This document shows positions 25,529 through 33,792 of a stretch of DNA of 64,000 nt, piece by piece; position 1 is the first letter of the stretch; each line of letters opens with the position of its first letter. The notes under the pieces are model-generated. The model saw nothing but the letters and a program-made list of their open reading frames with translations. It made no database searches and was not told where the DNA came from. Source of the DNA: Planotetraspora sp. A-T 1434 (GTDB lineage: Bacteria; Actinomycetota; Actinomycetes; Streptosporangiales; Streptosporangiaceae); assembly GCF_025420585.1 (NCBI RefSeq), contig NZ_JAOEGB010000008.1, positions 1 to 64,000 of the forward strand, written 5' to 3'. A program made the translations under genes and the position numbers.

Positions 25529-26304
25529 ACGCGGGCGAGGACCGGTCGGGAGCCGAGGCCGGCGTCCCTTGCCCGGAGCGCCGCGTCGACCCGGCTCGGC
25601 GCTTCGAGCTTGGTCAGCACGTTGCTGACGTGGTTGCGCACGGTCTTGGTGGCGAGGTGCAGCTCGCGGGCGATCTCCGCGTTGGAGCGGCCGTCGGCCA
25701 GCCGTTCCAGCACCTCGTGCTCCCGCTGCGTCAGGCCCGGGAACGGGCTCTGGGCGGACGGCGTGGTCAGCCGGGCCACGAGTCGCGGTGCCAGCCCGCG
25801 GCCGAAGACCATGTGCCCGAGGGCCACTGAGCGGACCGCCGCCGCGATCTCAGACGGGCGCGCCCCCTTCAGGAGGTAGCCGCACGCCCCGGCGCGCAGC
25901 GCCGCCAGGAGGCCCGGCTCGCCGTCGTCCGCCCCCAGAGCGAGCACCCGTACGGCAGGGCACCGGCGGCGCAGGCGGTCGAGGGGATCCAGCATCGCGA
26001 GATCGACGAGGACCACGTCGGGGCAGAGCCGTACGGCGATCCGCAGGGCGTCGAGGCCGTCGCACGCGGTCCCGACGATGGAGATGTCGGCCACGTCGTC
26101 GAGGGCGAACCGGATCCCGTCGATGAACAACGGGTGCTCATCGGCCACCACCACGGTGATCGCGGCGGCGGAGGAGCCGGTCGTGGCGGTCGTCGTGGCG
26201 GTCGTCATCGCGGTGGGCATCGCGGTGGGCATCGCGGTCGTCATCTGGGTCATCATCGCGGTCGTCATCGTGCCGGGGATCGCGGTCGTCATCGGTATCG
26301 TCAT
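25525..26304 (-). CDS. LuxR/NarL-type response regulator with Met/Thr-rich N-terminus
   Basis: Receiver domain (about 48-165) with acidic pair Asp55-Glu56, phospho-acceptor Asp101 and Lys in YLLKG, then a LuxR-type HTH (LTQREHEVLERLADG...). The receiver is slightly short between the Asp101 and the next strand. The first 45 residues are a Met-Thr-Ala low-complexity run from a 12-bp DNA repeat, so the true start may be one of several in-frame ATGs. No adjacent histidine kinase, so an orphan. Its 3' end overlaps the convergent amidotransferase gene by four bases. Confidence 0.82.
   Translation of the reverse strand: MTIPMTTAIPGTMTTAMMTQMTTAMPTAMPTAMTTATTTATTGSSAAAITVVVADEHPLFIDGIRFALDDVADISIVGTACDGLDALRIAVRLCPDVVLVDLAMLDPLDRLRRRCPAVRVLALGADDGEPGLLAALRAGACGYLLKGARPSEIAAAVRSVALGHMVFGRGLAPRLVARLTTPSAQSPFPGLTQREHEVLERLADGRSNAEIARELHLATKTVRNHVSNVLTKLEAPSRVDAALRARDAGLGSRPVLARV
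26178..26304. repeat. Degenerate 12-bp repeat at the 5' end of the response regulator gene
   Basis: On the minus strand the unit ATGACGACCGCG and variants (ATGCCCACCGCG, ACGACGACCGCC) recur about nine times, encoding the Met/Thr/Ala-rich N-terminus. Confidence 0.8.
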
Positions 26305-26534
26305 CGCCTGCGTCTCTTGCTCGCTCGTGAGTCGTCACGTACGTCCGGTCAAGCCGGGCCGGTTCGGCGCCGGGCAGTTTGAGCATGTCGGGCCCCTCTT
26401 GTGGCCGGGTTGGCGCTGGCTTGTACGGCGCTGGCCTGTACAGCTGTACGGCGCCGGCTTGTGCGGCGTCGGCTGAGCAAGGGACGGGATCGCTCAAGCG
26501 GCGCGCCTCCGCGGTTTTGTCGGAGGTGGCCGCT

Positions 26535-28136
26535 ATGGTTGGCGCTCCTATGGCTGGACGTCTTGGGCGGGTCGGCCCGTACGCGCTGCTGGAGCGCCTG
26601 GGGCGGGGCGGCATGGGCGAGGTCTACCTCGCCGCCAACCGCCGGGGCGAGCATGTCGCCGTCAAGATGCTCCGTGACCCCATCGAGGGCGACCCCGAGG
26701 CCCGATTACGCCTGGACCGCGAGGTGCGCGCGCTGCGCAGGGTCGAGAGCCCCTACGTCGCCCAGGTCTTCGACGCCGACCTGTCCGCCGACCGGCCCTA
26801 TCTCGTCATGGAGTACATCGAGGGCGAGACCCTGCTCGATGCCGTGCGGCGGGGCGGCGCCCTCCCGGAGCCCGAGCTGATCTCCCTCGCCCACGGCCTC
26901 GCGACCGCTCTGGCGATCATCCACGCGGGTGGAGTGGTGCATCGCGACGTGAAACCGGCCAACGTGCTGCTGAGGGACGACGGACCCGTGCTGATCGACT
27001 TCGGGATCGCCCAGGTGCTGGACGCCACCCGCCTGACGCTGACCGGAACCTTCCTCGGCACCCCCGGCTACGCCGCGCCGGAGCTCTTCGCCGACGAGGC
27101 GGTCGGGGAGCCCGCCGACGTACACGCCTGGGCCGCCACCGTGTCCTTCGCCGCGACCGGGCGGCCGACCTTCGGCCGGGGGACCGTTGAGTCCCAGATG
27201 TACGCCATCCTGCACGGAAAGGCCGACCTCGCGGGGGTGCCCGCCGCCCTGCTGCCTCTCGTCCGCGCCGCACTCCATCGCGACCCGGCCCGCCGCCCGA
27301 CGGCCGCGCTTCTCGCCGACAGGCTGGCCCGCCTCGCCCGCGCCTCCGGCGAACCGGCCGGCCGTACGGCTTCGCCGGCCCGGCGCACCGCGCGGAAGGC
27401 GGCCGACAAGCCGGCAAGCACTGACGGCGCGGGAGCCGAGACCCCGGCGGCGCCGGATGGGGCCGGCAGCAGGTCTGGCGCCAAGCCCCGGAGCCGGACG
27501 AAGAAGGCGCCGGCTTCTTCGACGCCGGCCCGGCGGTCCAAGGCCCGCGACAGCCGTGCCGAATCGGCGCTCGCGGTCGAGGCGCCTCCGGAGGAGGGCG
27601 TGACCGACGCCGCCCCTGGCATCCCCACCGGCAACGCCGCGCTGATCGTCCTGTCGCTACTCGCCGTGCCTTGCGTGGTGACGGCGGTGGTGTACCCCTG
27701 GGCCACGTTCGCGATCACGGGAGTATTCGGGGTGGTGACCAGGGCGGTCTGGACGGGGCACTGGCTCGTGCGCAACCGCAGATCCCAGCGTGCGCGTGGC
27801 CTGCTGCGGGTGCTCACGTTCCCCGTCGCACTGGTCGGCTCAATCGTGTCCGCGGTCGCCTGGCCCGGCCTGCCCGCCGCCGCCGCGGCCTTCGTGGCGC
27901 TCTGGGTGACCGCCGGGGCACGCCTGGACCCCGAGTGGTGGACCCAGGCGGTCCCCGTCACGGTCGCCGGGGTCGCGTTCGGAGTCGTCAGCGGCGGGAT
28001 CATCGGGCGGGAGGTCGAACGCGTCGGCGCGACCATGCCCGGCCTGCGGAGGGAGGGGCTCCGGGCGCTCGCCGTGCTCGGCGGCTTCGTCGCCCTCTGC
28101 GCGGCAGCCGTACGCGCCGTCTCGCTGTTCGTCTAG
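26535..28136 (+). CDS. Membrane Ser/Thr protein kinase (PknB-like)
   Basis: A 533-residue protein: kinase domain (about 12-270) with GRGGMGEVY, Lys44, HRD Asp138 and DFG Asp155; a Pro/Ala/Lys-rich linker (about 275-350); then about five hydrophobic helices instead of the extracellular PASTA sensor of PknB. The start is ATG 26535, with GGAGG 8 bases upstream; the frame is open further upstream but without a site. Targets unknown. Divergently placed from the response regulator gene. Confidence 0.88.
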   Translation: MVGAPMAGRLGRVGPYALLERLGRGGMGEVYLAANRRGEHVAVKMLRDPIEGDPEARLRLDREVRALRRVESPYVAQVFDADLSADRPYLVMEYIEGETLLDAVRRGGALPEPELISLAHGLATALAIIHAGGVVHRDVKPANVLLRDDGPVLIDFGIAQVLDATRLTLTGTFLGTPGYAAPELFADEAVGEPADVHAWAATVSFAATGRPTFGRGTVESQMYAILHGKADLAGVPAALLPLVRAALHRDPARRPTAALLADRLARLARASGEPAGRTASPARRTARKAADKPASTDGAGAETPAAPDGAGSRSGAKPRSRTKKAPASSTPARRSKARDSRAESALAVEAPPEEGVTDAAPGIPTGNAALIVLSLLAVPCVVTAVVYPWATFAITGVFGVVTRAVWTGHWLVRNRRSQRARGLLRVLTFPVALVGSIVSAVAWPGLPAAAAAFVALWVTAGARLDPEWWTQAVPVTVAGVAFGVVSGGIIGREVERVGATMPGLRREGLRALAVLGGFVALCAAAVRAVSLFV

Positions 28137-28191
28137 CTTTCCCTGCGGTCGATCTGCAGCCGTACCCGCCCGGCGGATGGCTCCGGACCCT

Positions 28192-28280
28192 TGTTCACCC
28201 GGGGATGACCCCTGGACCCGTGTTCACCCGGGGGATGACCCCCGGACCCGTGTTCACCCGGGGGATGACCCCCGGACCCC
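28192..28280. repeat. About three copies of a 30-bp tandem repeat
   Basis: TGTTCACCCG recurs at 28192, 28221 and 28251 (spacing 29 then 30), each followed by GGGATGACCCC-type palindromic sequence. It fills the gap between the convergent kinase and M48 genes and could fold into hairpins that end transcription from both sides. Confidence 0.9.
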
Positions 28281-28287
28281 CGGGCGT

Positions 28288-29298
28288 CTAGTTTTCCCTG
28301 CGGGCGAATCTGTTGAAGATGCGCTCGCCGGCGTTGACGGCGCCTTCGGCGACGTCGCGGAGGACGCCGATGAACGGGTCCTGTGACTGGGCCCACGACT
28401 CGCGGTAGGAGTTGGCCGCGGCCTTGATCTCCTCGGAGAGCTTCGCGTTGGCGTCGTCCGTCCGGCGCGGGTAGTTGCCCGCGAGGATGGCGTCGTACTC
28501 ACCCGTCCGCCGCCAGCGGTCCAGCTCCGCGACGCGGGTCACGGCGAAGGGGTGGGTGGTGCCGAGCAGGTTGAGGATCTTGAGCAGGCCGTCGCGGACG
28601 TCGCCCGCCGTGTCGTACTCCCTGGCCTGGTCGAGGAACGCCTCGATGTTCATCTCGTGGAGGCGCGAGCCGCCCGCGAGCTTCATGAGGGCGCGCAGCG
28701 CCGCGTCGGGATCCTGCCCGGCGAGCAGGCCACCGCGGTCGGCGGACATCTCCGCCTTGCGCTGCCATTCCTCCAGCGCCGCGACGATCACCCGCAGGCC
28801 GATGTAGCCGAGCGGGATCCAGGCCACCCGGGTGGCGAGGCGGGTGAGGATCGCCAGCATCGTGCCGTACACCGCGTGGCCGGACAGGATGTGCGACGTC
28901 TCGTGGCCGACGACGAAGCGCAGCTCCTCCTCGTCCATCAGGTCGAGCAGCCCCGTCGACACGACGATGAACGGCTCGTCGAAGCCGATCGCCATGGCGT
29001 ACACAGTCGGGTCCTGCTGCACGTAGATCTCCGGGATCCGGTGCAGGTCCAGAATGTACGCGCTGTCGCGGCCCATGTCGTAGAGCGCGCGGAACTGGGT
29101 GTCGGTGGTGCGCACCGCGGAGGCCAGGAACATCAGGCGCAGGCGGCGCTCGCTGAACAGCCCCGACATGCGCTTCAGAACCGAGTCGAACCCGCTGAGC
29201 GAGCGCATCGCGACCAGCGCGGAGCGGTCGGCGGGGTGTTCGTAGGCTCGGGAGCTGATGCCAGGCAGCTGCACGCGATTGCGATCCGGAGTGGTCAT
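28288..29298 (-). CDS. M48-family zinc metalloprotease
   Basis: A 336-residue protein with HETSH (His132 and His136 as zinc ligands) followed by the SGH segment and the distal EMSADR Glu/Asp region. One hydrophobic segment (about residues 148-175) suggests membrane association, as in HtpX-like proteases that handle damaged membrane proteins. ATG 29298 is used; ATG 29307 has a somewhat better upstream GGTGAG. Divergent from nadD. Confidence 0.87.
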   Translation of the reverse strand: MTTPDRNRVQLPGISSRAYEHPADRSALVAMRSLSGFDSVLKRMSGLFSERRLRLMFLASAVRTTDTQFRALYDMGRDSAYILDLHRIPEIYVQQDPTVYAMAIGFDEPFIVVSTGLLDLMDEEELRFVVGHETSHILSGHAVYGTMLAILTRLATRVAWIPLGYIGLRVIVAALEEWQRKAEMSADRGGLLAGQDPDAALRALMKLAGGSRLHEMNIEAFLDQAREYDTAGDVRDGLLKILNLLGTTHPFAVTRVAELDRWRRTGEYDAILAGNYPRRTDDANAKLSEEIKAAANSYRESWAQSQDPFIGVLRDVAEGAVNAGERIFNRFARREN

Positions 29299-29431
29299 GC
29301 TCCGCATGCTATGTCTCACCGGCGGGGCGCGCGCGAGACTGAGGGCGGTGGGAGAAACCGTGACCAACGAGGGGTGCTTGCCGGTTGCTCCAGGTATGCG
29401 CGTTATGGTCCCTCCCATGAGGAATGGGGCC

Positions 29432-30028
29432 GTGACCAGGCGGCTGGGCATCATGGGCGGCACCTTCGACCCGATCCATCACGGTCACCTGGTGGCCGCG
29501 AGCGAGGTGGCCCATCACTTCGATCTGGACGAGGTGGTCTTCGTCCCGACCGGCCAGCCGTGGCAGAAGGCGGAGAAGACGGTGTCCGCCACCGAGGACC
29601 GTTACCTGATGACGGTGATCGCCACCGCGTCGAACCCGCGGTTCTCCGTCAGCAGGGTGGACATCGACCGCCCCGGCCCCACCTACACCATCGACACCCT
29701 CCGGGACATCGCGGCGGCGTACGGACCGGATGTGGAGCTGTACTTCATCACCGGCGCCGACGCCCTCGCCCAGATCCTCAGCTGGCGCGACGTCGACGAG
29801 CTGTTCATGATCGCCCATTTCGTCGGCTGCACCCGGCCGGGCCACACCCTGCAGGATCCCGGCCTTCCGGACGGAAAGGTGAGCCTCATCGAGATCCCGG
29901 CGCTCTCGATCTCCTCGTCGGAGTGCCGCCAGCGTGTCGCCGACGGCGAGCCGATCTGGTATCTCGTGCCCGACGGCATCGTGCAGTACATAAACAAACG
30001 CGGCCTCTACCGCGACCCCGCCCACTGA
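29432..30028 (+). CDS. nadD: Nicotinate-nucleotide adenylyltransferase
   Basis: Forms nicotinic acid adenine dinucleotide from NaMN and ATP in NAD synthesis. 198 residues with [12 protein letters not shown] and the C-terminal SISSSECR motif of nucleotidyltransferases. GTG 29432 is preferred because GAGGAA lies 7 bases upstream; ATG 29417 has no site. In many actinobacteria nadD sits directly beside rsfS; here about 2.5 kb of accessory genes separate them. Confidence 0.95.
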   Translation: MTRRLGIMGGTFDPIHHGHLVAASEVAHHFDLDEVVFVPTGQPWQKAEKTVSATEDRYLMTVIATASNPRFSVSRVDIDRPGPTYTIDTLRDIAAAYGPDVELYFITGADALAQILSWRDVDELFMIAHFVGCTRPGHTLQDPGLPDGKVSLIEIPALSISSSECRQRVADGEPIWYLVPDGIVQYINKRGLYRDPAH

Positions 30029-30249
30029 CCAGCGGTCATCTCATGTGCCCCGTTCCGCAGGGCAACGGCCGTTCGGGGCTCGCTTGGTGGCTGTTCTCCT
30101 TATTTTCTCGGGCCTATTGCGACCGGTCTCGGGCCTTATGGTGCCAACTGACCCCATACATCACGGGCTGTTTTTGTTTGCTCCGGTTGGCGGGGGTCTG
30201 ACGACGTGCCACAGCGGGTGGCGGAGCGCTATACCACCGCTATGCGCTA

Positions 30250-30471
30250 ATGTCCGCCATTATGCTCGGACTTTTAGCCAACACGGCCATCCCACCGATC
30301 GCCATCTCGCTTGTGGCCTTCTCGTGCGTCTGGCTCGTCGTGGCCAACCTTCCGCACCGTTCCGAGGCTCAGCGGAGGTCCGGCACTCGTACGGCGGTAA
30401 CGATGTTCGTGGTCGCTTGCCTGCTGTTCGTCATACCCGGCTTCGTCTATACCGGCATGACTGCCATGTAG
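30250..30471 (+). CDS. Small two-helix membrane protein
   Basis: Up to 73 residues with hydrophobic segments at about 15-34 and 50-70 separated by a basic loop (HRSEAQRRSGTR). No family recognised. There is no ribosome-binding site; TAATGT at 30248-30253 lies 8 bases before an in-frame ATG at 30262, which fits a leaderless transcript starting there. The surrounding 200 bases are lower in GC than the rest of the window, and 30029-30249 holds no gene that I can support. Confidence 0.45.
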   Translation: MSAIMLGLLANTAIPPIAISLVAFSCVWLVVANLPHRSEAQRRSGTRTAVTMFVVACLLFVIPGFVYTGMTAM

Positions 30472-30509
30472 ATGGCAGCAGTAACCGCGTGAGCGTCATG
30501 GGAAAGGGA

Positions 30510-31010
30510 TCAATCGGGAAAACCGGGAAGGAGGGTGGCGAGGAGGTAGAGGGCGCCGAAAAGGACGACAGGCAGCGCGCGCCACGGCCGGGGGAGGCGT
30601 GGCGTGGCGACCAGGGCGGCGAACGGGTACGCGATCACGCCGCTGAGCAGGATGAGAGTCAGGGTCGCATCGATGTCAACGGCCCAGAGCGCGTCGGCGA
30701 GCCGCCAGATCGCCATCAGGAACAAGGCGGCCAGGATGGCGACGGGCCAGGCCGGCCGTACTCGCAGGAGGAACAACAGTGGCCAGGCGACGGCGATCGC
30801 GACCCAGCGCCCTGCCACCCACGCGGCGACCAGATAGCCGAGACATCCGGTGTACTCCCCGCATTGGGCGGACTCTGGAAAGAGGGTGACCATCAGGAGC
30901 GCCCATGCCAGGAGGCTGACGGGAAGGATGATCCCGACCACGCCTGCGAGTAACATCCGCTTGGCGGGTTTAGCGCCCAGCGAGGGCACGTTTGCCTGCG
31001 ACTGGATCAT
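30510..31010 (-). CDS. Multispanning membrane protein, unknown function
   Basis: A 166-residue protein with four or five hydrophobic helices (about 22-44, 57-82, 90-105, 118-135, 140-160) and an unusual CGEYTGCLGY loop with two Cys after the first helix. No family recognised. It lies between two small hypotheticals in the nadD-rsfS accessory insertion. Confidence 0.6.
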   Translation of the reverse strand: MIQSQANVPSLGAKPAKRMLLAGVVGIILPVSLLAWALLMVTLFPESAQCGEYTGCLGYLVAAWVAGRWVAIAVAWPLLFLLRVRPAWPVAILAALFLMAIWRLADALWAVDIDATLTLILLSGVIAYPFAALVATPRLPRPWRALPVVLFGALYLLATLLPGFPD

Positions 31011-31100
31011 CTACGAATGGTGACACATTACTGAGTGAAACGCTCCTGGATACCCTCGGAAATCAGCATTTATCGCGACCGGGACCATCCGTGCTCAGTG

Positions 31101-31454
31101 TCATAAGCAGCGGATCCAGACGACCATGGAGTAGGCTCCGCCGCCCGGAATGTCGAACTCCCGATAGCCCGCTTCGACTCGGGCGCCCGTATTCTGCGGG
31201 TCGCCGTTTTCATTCCACAGGCAGGCGGGGCGTCCTCCCACATGATCGGTCCCGTTGCGGTCACTCCACCAAACCTCAGCGGGCAGAAGGATGGCAGACC
31301 CGCTGTCGGGCTGGAACGAGCCGCCGGTGCCTCGAGCGTCCAGTTGCGCGTGTCCCCGGGCGACGATCAAAGGGACGCTGAGGCATGGCCGAACTCTAGG
31401 TTGTTCGAGATCGGTCAGCCGGGCAATTGCCCCTTTTCTAGATTCGGGCGTCAC
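31101..31454 (-). CDS. Small hypothetical protein (117 aa)
   Basis: The C-terminal part (LLPAEVWWSDRNG ... FDIPGGGAYSMVVWIRCL) looks like a compact beta domain with a WxxR-type ending seen in small actinomycete hypotheticals. The first ~40 residues are of poor quality, so the true start may be an internal codon. Function unknown. The MarR gene, on the same strand, ends just before its first codons. Confidence 0.5.
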   Translation of the reverse strand: MTPESRKGAIARLTDLEQPRVRPCLSVPLIVARGHAQLDARGTGGSFQPDSGSAILLPAEVWWSDRNGTDHVGGRPACLWNENGDPQNTGARVEAGYREFDIPGGGAYSMVVWIRCL

Positions 31455-31900
31455 CCGCGGGTGCTTCCGGGCAGCCCGTGGGCGGTGGCCAGGTGGCCGA
31501 GCGCCTCACGGAGCGTCGCCGTCTGGCCCGCGTCGAGCGTGCCGAGCAGTTCGGCATCCGCACGGCGGGCGAGCGCCGCGGCCTGGCGGCCGAGCTCCCG
31601 TCCCTCGGGCGTGAGCTCGATGAGCTGGCGGCGCCGGTCGGCCGTGTCGCGGATCCGCCGGATGGCGCCCAGAGCCTCCAGTTCGTCGAGCATGTCGACG
31701 ATCACGCTGGGCGTCACGCCCAGACTCCTGGAGAGGTCGAGCTGAGCGACCGGCCCGCCGGCCAGCAACTCCAGCACGCCGCAGTGCCGGGGACGCAACC
31801 CGAGAGGCGCCAGGGCGTCGGCGAATCGGGTCGTCGCGGCCTGCCCCAGCTTGCCCAGCAGGAACACCACTGTCTCGGTCACCGACTCTTGCACCGCCAT
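31451..31900 (-). CDS. MarR-family transcriptional regulator
   Basis: A 149-residue winged-helix regulator: recognition region LDLSRSLGVTPSVIVDMLDELEALG and the wing DTADRRRQLIELTPEGREL. MarR proteins usually repress a divergent gene and respond to small aromatic ligands. Only 24 bases separate it from the divergent membrane protein gene, so this is the likely target. Confidence 0.88.
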   Translation of the reverse strand: MAVQESVTETVVFLLGKLGQAATTRFADALAPLGLRPRHCGVLELLAGGPVAQLDLSRSLGVTPSVIVDMLDELEALGAIRRIRDTADRRRQLIELTPEGRELGRQAAALARRADAELLGTLDAGQTATLREALGHLATAHGLPGSTRG

Positions 31901-31908
31901 GCCTCCAC

Positions 31909-31918
31909 ACGTTAGCGT
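31909..31918. promoter_or_regulatory. Overlapping divergent -10 boxes, marR and membrane protein
   Basis: ACGTTAGCGT holds TAGCGT on the plus strand (31913-31918), 6 bases before the ATG at 31925, and TAACGT on the minus strand (31914-31909), 8 bases before the marR ATG. Both spacings fit leaderless transcription. Only one polymerase could occupy the site at a time. Confidence 0.5.
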
Positions 31919-31924
31919 CTCCCT

Positions 31925-32356
31925 ATGATTCGGACACCGAACGATAAGGCTGCCAAAGTTTTTGCCGTGGTGGTAACCGTCGCCACCGTTGTCACGTCGG
32001 GATACTTCGCCGTCTCCGGGCTGGTCGATCCCGGAGGGCTGGTGCCCGGTGGCGACGCGCCCGCCGCCCGGACCTACGCGGGCTACATGGCCGCGCGAGG
32101 TGTGGTCCTTCTCGGCGCCGCGCTGTGGTTCGCCGTGGCCCGCGCCTGGCGTCCCCTGCGTCTGGTGCTGGCGCTCAACGCGGTGGTGCAGTCGCTCGAC
32201 GCGGGGCTGGGCGCGGCCCGTCAGGAGGTCGCCCAGACGGTCGGGCCGGCCGTGTTCGCGGCCGCCCTCTTCGCTGCCGCCGTCGCGCTCGGGCGCGCGA
32301 CGGAATCACGCGATGCGGTTCTGGCCGCGGAATCGGCGCACCTCGGCGAGCGTTGA
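31925..32356 (+). CDS. Four-helix membrane protein under MarR control
   Basis: A 143-residue protein with four hydrophobic helices (about 12-30, 52-72, 76-95, 103-122), resembling the small DUF4267/DUF4345-type membrane proteins commonly paired with MarR or TetR regulators. Function unknown. It starts directly at a probable transcription start without a leader. The family assignment is tentative. Confidence 0.65.
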   Translation: MIRTPNDKAAKVFAVVVTVATVVTSGYFAVSGLVDPGGLVPGGDAPAARTYAGYMAARGVVLLGAALWFAVARAWRPLRLVLALNAVVQSLDAGLGAARQEVAQTVGPAVFAAALFAAAVALGRATESRDAVLAAESAHLGER

Positions 32357-32486
32357 CATTGCGGGTCCGGGGGACAACCCGGATTGTCGGCGTGTCCCGA
32401 TAGGGTCACATCGGAAACTGGGTTGTACCGCACATCATGGAATGGGCACCCTGGAAGAGCCCGTCAATGGAGGACAGAACCGAATC

Positions 32487-32888
32487 GTGACCGCATCTGA
32501 GAGATCGATCCAGCTCGTGAGGATCGCGGCCGAGGCCGCCGCCGAGAAGCTGGCAGACGACATCATCGCCTACGACGTGAGCGACCAGCTCGTCATCACC
32601 GACGCCTTCCTGTTGTGCTCGGCGTCAAACGACCGTCAGGTCCGTGCCGTTGTCGACGAGATCGAGGACCGTCTCCGCATCGAGGCCGACGCGAAGCCGG
32701 TCCGTCGCGAGGGTGAGCGGGAGGGCCGCTGGGTGCTCCTCGACTACCTCGACATCGTCGTACACGTTCAGCACGAGGAGGACCGCACCTTCTACGCCCT
32801 GGAGCGGCTGTGGAAGGACTGCCCCTCGATCCCGCTGCCCGAGAGCGTGAGCCAGGTGGCCGCCCAGCGCTCGCACGGCGCCGGATGA
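32487..32888 (+). CDS. rsfS: Ribosomal silencing factor RsfS
   Basis: Binds uL14 on the 50S subunit and blocks subunit joining in starvation. 133 residues, starting VTASERSIQLVRIAAEAAAEKLADDI, with GRWVLLDYLDIVVHVQHEEDRTFYALERLW. The GTG start matches the family N-terminus; the GGAGG at 32469-32473 is a little far (13 bases). Its stop overlaps the phosphatase start (ATGA). Confidence 0.95.
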   Translation: MTASERSIQLVRIAAEAAAEKLADDIIAYDVSDQLVITDAFLLCSASNDRQVRAVVDEIEDRLRIEADAKPVRREGEREGRWVLLDYLDIVVHVQHEEDRTFYALERLWKDCPSIPLPESVSQVAAQRSHGAG

Positions 32889-33523
32889 GCCGCCGGGTCG
32901 TCTGCCTCCGCCACGGCCAGACGCTGTGGAACGTCGAGCAGCGGTTTCAGGGGCACACTGACATCGCGCTGGACGAGACGGGCGCGGCCCAGGCCGCCCG
33001 GGCGGCGTCCCTCCTCGCGGCCCTTCAGCCGACGATGATCGTCTCTTCCGACCTGCGTCGAGCGTTCGACACCGCGTCGGCACTCGGGCGGCTCGCCGGC
33101 CTTGATGTCTCCGTGGACAAGGACCTTCGGGAACGCGGCGGCGGCGAGTGGGAGGGCCTCACCCGTGCGGAGATCAGGGCGGGGTGGCCGGCCGAGTTCG
33201 AGGCCTGGGAGGCGCCGGGCGGGGAGCTCGTCACCGACGTCGCCGACCGGGTCGCCGAGGCGATCCTCCGCTGGTCCGCCAAGCTCGGAGACAACGGCCT
33301 GCTGGTCGTGGCGTCGCACGGCGCCGCCATCCGCCTGGGCATCGCCCGCCTGATGGGCCTTCCCCAGGAGCTGTGGTCCGTGCTTGGCGGTCTCGGCAAC
33401 TGCTCGTGGTCGGTGCTGGAGGAGGGCCGCAAGGGCTGGCGCCTCCTGGAGCACAACGCCGGCACCCTGCCGGAGCCGGTGAGCAGTGACGACAGGCCCG
33501 AGGCGGCCACCGCCGACGGCTGA
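32885..33523 (+). CDS. Histidine phosphatase family protein
   Basis: A 212-residue phosphoglycerate-mutase-like phosphatase with LRHGQT at the N-terminus (catalytic His in RHG) and ASHGAA as the second His motif. In mycobacteria the gene in this position encodes glucosyl-3-phosphoglycerate phosphatase; substrate here is inferred at best. Four-base overlap with rsfS shows co-translation. Confidence 0.9.
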   Translation: MSRRVVCLRHGQTLWNVEQRFQGHTDIALDETGAAQAARAASLLAALQPTMIVSSDLRRAFDTASALGRLAGLDVSVDKDLRERGGGEWEGLTRAEIRAGWPAEFEAWEAPGGELVTDVADRVAEAILRWSAKLGDNGLLVVASHGAAIRLGIARLMGLPQELWSVLGGLGNCSWSVLEEGRKGWRLLEHNAGTLPEPVSSDDRPEAATADG

Positions 33524-33624
33524 TAGAGCCGGGACCGGTGTTACAGGGTGACAATTAGGTAAACAGCTGGTCATCCCGATATGCTCTCCGAGCGCCGCGC
33601 CGAGAGGACTCGGAGCGGTGGCCA

Positions 33625-33697
33625 GGGGCTATAGCGCAGCTGGTAGCGCACCTCCATGGCATGGAGGGGGTCTGGGGTTCGAGTCCCCATAGCTCCA
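33625..33697 (+). tRNA. tRNA-Ala (anticodon GGC)
   Basis: A 73-base cloverleaf: 7-bp acceptor stem containing the G3-U70 pair that marks tRNA-Ala, D arm GCGC/GCGC, 5-bp anticodon stem with a 7-base loop carrying GGC, T arm with TTCGAGT loop, discriminator A. The CCA end is not encoded. Identical to the copy at 47008. Confidence 0.97.
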
Positions 33698-33792
33698 CCG
33701 CGATTCCGCGCGTGAGGTAGCAGGGTCTGTGGATCTAGCCCCAGACCCGCCACTTACGGCAACCTGTAGAGGCTCGGCACTGAGCTTCCAGG

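Noticed and set aside
28192-28280. Possible CRISPR array
   Set aside because: The 30-bp units follow each other without unique spacers, and no cas genes are present; it is a plain tandem repeat.
30045-30953. A 302-codon plus-strand frame across the nadD-rsfS insertion
   Set aside because: Low-quality composition, and it runs antisense through a convincing membrane protein gene at 30510-31010.
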